Shown here one piece after another: positions 61,750 through 64,000 of a stretch of 64,000 bases of DNA. The notes beneath the pieces were generated by a model. The model saw nothing but the letters and a program-made list of their open reading frames with translations, did not search any database and was not told where the DNA came from. Both the position numbers and the translations under genes were made by a program. This DNA is from Pseudomonas sp. RIT-PI-q (lineage in GTDB: Bacteria > Pseudomonadota > Gammaproteobacteria > Pseudomonadales > Pseudomonadaceae): NCBI RefSeq assembly GCF_001297125.1, contig NZ_LHPC01000040.1, positions 62,001-126,000 on the forward strand, given 5' to 3'. How positions within the stretch are numbered: position 1 is the first letter of the stretch; every line of letters begins with the position of its first letter.

Positions 61750-62606
61750 GTCAGGTGGACGAACAAGCCGCACTGATCGCGCAATTACAGGGCGAAGCCA
61801 ATGCCCTGCGCGAAGAGCTGGATGAAACCAATCAGGGCGTCCTGGCGTTGTACGCCGAGCTCGACACCCAGGCCGAACAGTTGCGCCAGGCCTCGGACCT
61901 GAAAAGCCGTTTCCTGTCGTACATGAGCCATGAGTTTCGCACGCCGCTGGGCTCGATCCTGAGTATCACCGGGCTGCTGACCGATGAACTCGACGGCCCC
62001 TTGAGCCCCGAGCAACATAAGCAGGTGGCCTTCGTCAGCGGTGCCGCGCGCGAGTTGAGCGACATGGTCGACGACTTGCTGGACCTGGCGAAAATCGAAG
62101 CCGGGCGCATCACCATTTCGCCGGCCTGGTTCGACATGTTCGACCTGTTCTCCGCCCTACGCGGCATGTTTCGCCCGATTGTCGATGCCAGCGCCGTGGA
62201 CCTGATTTTCGAAGAGCCGGTGGGCCTGCCAAGGCTGTACACCGACGACAAGAAACTCGCGCAGATCCTGCGCAACTTCATTTCCAACTCACTGAAGTTC
62301 ACCACCCGTGGCGAAGTCCGCGTGTCGGCACGCCTGGAAAACAGCACCCACGTGCGCTTCGCCGTCAGCGACACCGGAATAGGTATCGCCCCGGAGCTAC
62401 ATGGCGCATTGTTTGAGGACTTCTCTCAGGTCGACTCGCCGCTGCAAAAACGCCTGCGCGGCACCGGACTCGGACTGTCCCTGTGCAAACGCTTCGCCGA
62501 ATTGCTGGGCGGCGAAGTCGGGGTCCGGAGTACGCCGGGCTCGGGCTCGACCTTCTTCGTGATCATCCCGCTGGCCATTGCCATGGAGCCCGCCGATGAA
62601 ACGTGA
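61746..62606 (+). CDS. Soluble sensor histidine kinase of the stressosome operon
   Basis: The product is 286 aa. A short coiled coil (about 5-50, ALIAQLQGEANALREELDET) leads into HisKA with LSYMSHEFRTPLGSILSI (phospho-His) and an HATPase domain with NFISNSLKFTTRGE, DTGIGIAPEL and GTGLGLSLCKRFAELLGG. There is no sensor or membrane segment, so input probably comes through RsbT/phosphatase contact. It overlaps the phosphatase stop (ATGA) and the next gene by 11 bases. Confidence 0.93.
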   Translation: MSQVDEQAALIAQLQGEANALREELDETNQGVLALYAELDTQAEQLRQASDLKSRFLSYMSHEFRTPLGSILSITGLLTDELDGPLSPEQHKQVAFVSGAARELSDMVDDLLDLAKIEAGRITISPAWFDMFDLFSALRGMFRPIVDASAVDLIFEEPVGLPRLYTDDKKLAQILRNFISNSLKFTTRGEVRVSARLENSTHVRFAVSDTGIGIAPELHGALFEDFSQVDSPLQKRLRGTGLGLSLCKRFAELLGGEVGVRSTPGSGSTFFVIIPLAIAMEPADET

Positions 62607-64000
62607 CATTCGTTTGCTGATCGTCGACGACAACGTCGCCACGCGCTACGCCCTGCGCCGGCGCCTGGAACGCCATGGCTATGAAGTGCTCGAAGCCGGC
62701 ACCGGCACCGAAGGCCTGGAGCTGATCGACAGCGTCACGATCGATGCGCTGATCCTCGACGTCAACCTGCCGGACATGAGCGGCTTCGACATAGTGCGCA
62801 AACTGCGTTCCGAAAGCGCCACCGCCCTGCTGCCGGTGATTCACGTGTCGGCGGCCTCGATCCAGACCGGCGACATCATCACTGGCCTGGATGCCGGTGC
62901 CGATGCGTATCTGATCCACCCGGTCGACCCGGATGTGCTGCTGGCCACCCTGCGCACCTTATTGCGGGTACGCGAAACCGAAAACGCACTGCGTGAAAGC
63001 GAGGCGCGTTTCCGGGAGATTTTCGTCAACGTGTCGGCGCCGATTGCGGTGCTGGATGCCGAGCTCAAGGTTCATGAATGCAACCATGCCTTCGCCCAGC
63101 TGATCCAGGACAATCGCGACCCGGACGCCCTGCGCGAGTGCTTTGCCGAAGACCAGAGCGCAATCATCGAGGAACTGCGCCTGCGCCTGGCTTACGGTGA
63201 GCGCTGGAAAGGCACCCTGAGCATGAAGGTCCAGGGTGAGGCTCGTGAAACCGAATGGCAGCTTTCGCCCTATCGCACCCCGGAATTGAGCCTGGTGTTC
63301 GTCGAGGATGTCACCGAACACCGTCACCGCGAACGCTCGCACCTGGCCCGCCTGGACGACGCCACCACGCAGTTGGCCAAGGAAGTCGCCGAACGTGTGC
63401 GCACCGAGGCGCAGCTGTTGCAAGTGCAGAAGATGGATGCGCTGGGCAAACTCACCGGCGGCATCGCCCATGACTTCAACAACTTGCTGACCGGCATCAT
63501 CACCAGCCTGGAACTGATCCAGAAACGCATCGCCGATTCACGCACCGACAAGGTTCAGTTTTACGCCGAAGCGGCCTTGAACTCGGCCATGAGCGCCGCG
63601 TCCCTGACCCATCGCCTGCTGGCGTTCGCCCGTCAGCAGCCGCTCGACACCCGCCCCGTGGACATCAACGAGCACGTGCGTTCCCTTGAGGAATTGCTGG
63701 TGCGCACCATTGGCGAACGCATTGCCCTGAAACTGGAATTGACCTCCAAAGCCGCAATCGCCCTGGTCGACCCGATCCAGCTCGAAAGTGCCGTGCTCAA
63801 TCTGGTGATCAACGCGCGCGATGCCTTGCCCCAGGGCGGCAACATCTGGGTCAGCACCTACGCCGCCTATTCTCACGGCGACCCCAATCTGGCCGATGGC
63901 GCGTATGTGGCGTTGTCGGTACGCGACGACGGCACCGGCATCGACCACAGCGTGATCGACAAGGTGTTCGACCCGTTCTTCACCACCAAACCCTTGGGGC
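62596..64000 (+). CDS. REC-PAS-histidine kinase hybrid (3' truncated)
   Basis: At least 468 codons from ATG 62596; the window ends inside the ATPase domain (VFDPFFTTKPLG). It has an N-terminal receiver (LLIVDDNVATRYALRRRL, phospho-Asp55 in LILDVNLPDMSG), a PAS-like domain (about 135-250), a coiled coil, HisKA with GKLTGGIAHDFNNLLTGIIT, and HATPase with NLVINARDALPQGG and DDGTGI. It probably receives phosphate from the preceding kinase and signals on. Its HisKA/HATPase closely resembles that of the gene at 1-1671. Confidence 0.93.
   Translation, partial: MKRDIRLLIVDDNVATRYALRRRLERHGYEVLEAGTGTEGLELIDSVTIDALILDVNLPDMSGFDIVRKLRSESATALLPVIHVSAASIQTGDIITGLDAGADAYLIHPVDPDVLLATLRTLLRVRETENALRESEARFREIFVNVSAPIAVLDAELKVHECNHAFAQLIQDNRDPDALRECFAEDQSAIIEELRLRLAYGERWKGTLSMKVQGEARETEWQLSPYRTPELSLVFVEDVTEHRHRERSHLARLDDATTQLAKEVAERVRTEAQLLQVQKMDALGKLTGGIAHDFNNLLTGIITSLELIQKRIADSRTDKVQFYAEAALNSAMSAASLTHRLLAFARQQPLDTRPVDINEHVRSLEELLVRTIGERIALKLELTSKAAIALVDPIQLESAVLNLVINARDALPQGGNIWVSTYAAYSHGDPNLADGAYVALSVRDDGTGIDHSVIDKVFDPFFTTKPLG

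Overview
The window is chromosomal DNA of a fluorescent-group Pseudomonas. The evidence is high GC, dense genes with short gaps, many Pseudomonas-type REP doublets (cores such as GGAGCGGGCTTGCCCGC and GGAGCGAGGCTTGCCCGC) between genes, and a Pseudomonas-like gene set (CysI of 552 aa with its DUF934 partner, Cti, NfuA, MetH, CobW-CobN, RsbRST). No phage, insertion sequence, CRISPR array, rRNA or tRNA was seen. Both ends cut through histidine-kinase genes.

Layout. 1-2001: 3' part of a hybrid histidine kinase and a small parvulin. 2142-8818: a one-direction catabolic cluster on the minus strand (polar-amino-acid-type ABC transporter, RidA, IclR regulator, D-threonine-aldolase-fold PLP enzyme, 2-keto-3-deoxygluconate kinase). 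Together these fit uptake and breakdown of an amino sugar acid such as D-glucosaminate. 9085-9651: a RelE-type toxin-antitoxin operon with a palindromic operator. 9986-16172: TerC/CBS membrane protein, LysR regulator with a divergent MFS exporter, and a MerR regulator with a divergent Old-Yellow-Enzyme reductase sharing an AdhR/NmlR-like box.

16329-26030 is a cobalamin block built around two divergent cobalamin riboswitches. The leftward unit is cobW-cobN-chlI/chlD. The rightward unit is cbtB-cbtA-cobE-cobM. The chelatase AAA+ gene ends at a slippery A-AAA-AAG followed by a stop and a perfect 11-bp hairpin, and the VWA domain lies in the -1 frame. One gene therefore probably makes both the small (ChlI-like) and medium (ChlD-like) chelatase subunits. 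NfuA, an acyltransferase, the haem-containing cis/trans fatty acid isomerase and B12-dependent methionine synthase MetH follow.

34197-34868 is a 182-bp tandem array of REP doublets. It lies beside a 2189-aa LRR protein with a C-terminal NEL-type E3 ubiquitin ligase domain, a candidate effector. 41604-53209 is mostly housekeeping: DUF2970, an orphan sugar-binding protein, cysI-DUF934, sohB, a histidine phosphatase, an SCP2 protein, an amidohydrolase with two plausible starts, and a GH63-like glucosidase. A symmetrical pair of 4 x 30-bp repeat arrays precedes a LysR gene broken by one extra C. A GTG-started pair (fatty acid hydroxylase-SRPBCC fusion and a strictosidine-synthase-like protein) comes next.

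56952-64000: small hydrophilic stress-type genes, then a tightly overlapping stressosome operon, rsbR-rsbS-rsbT-(ATPase + SpoIIE phosphatase)-histidine kinase-REC hybrid kinase. The output is apparently routed to two-component signalling, because no sigma-B genes are present.
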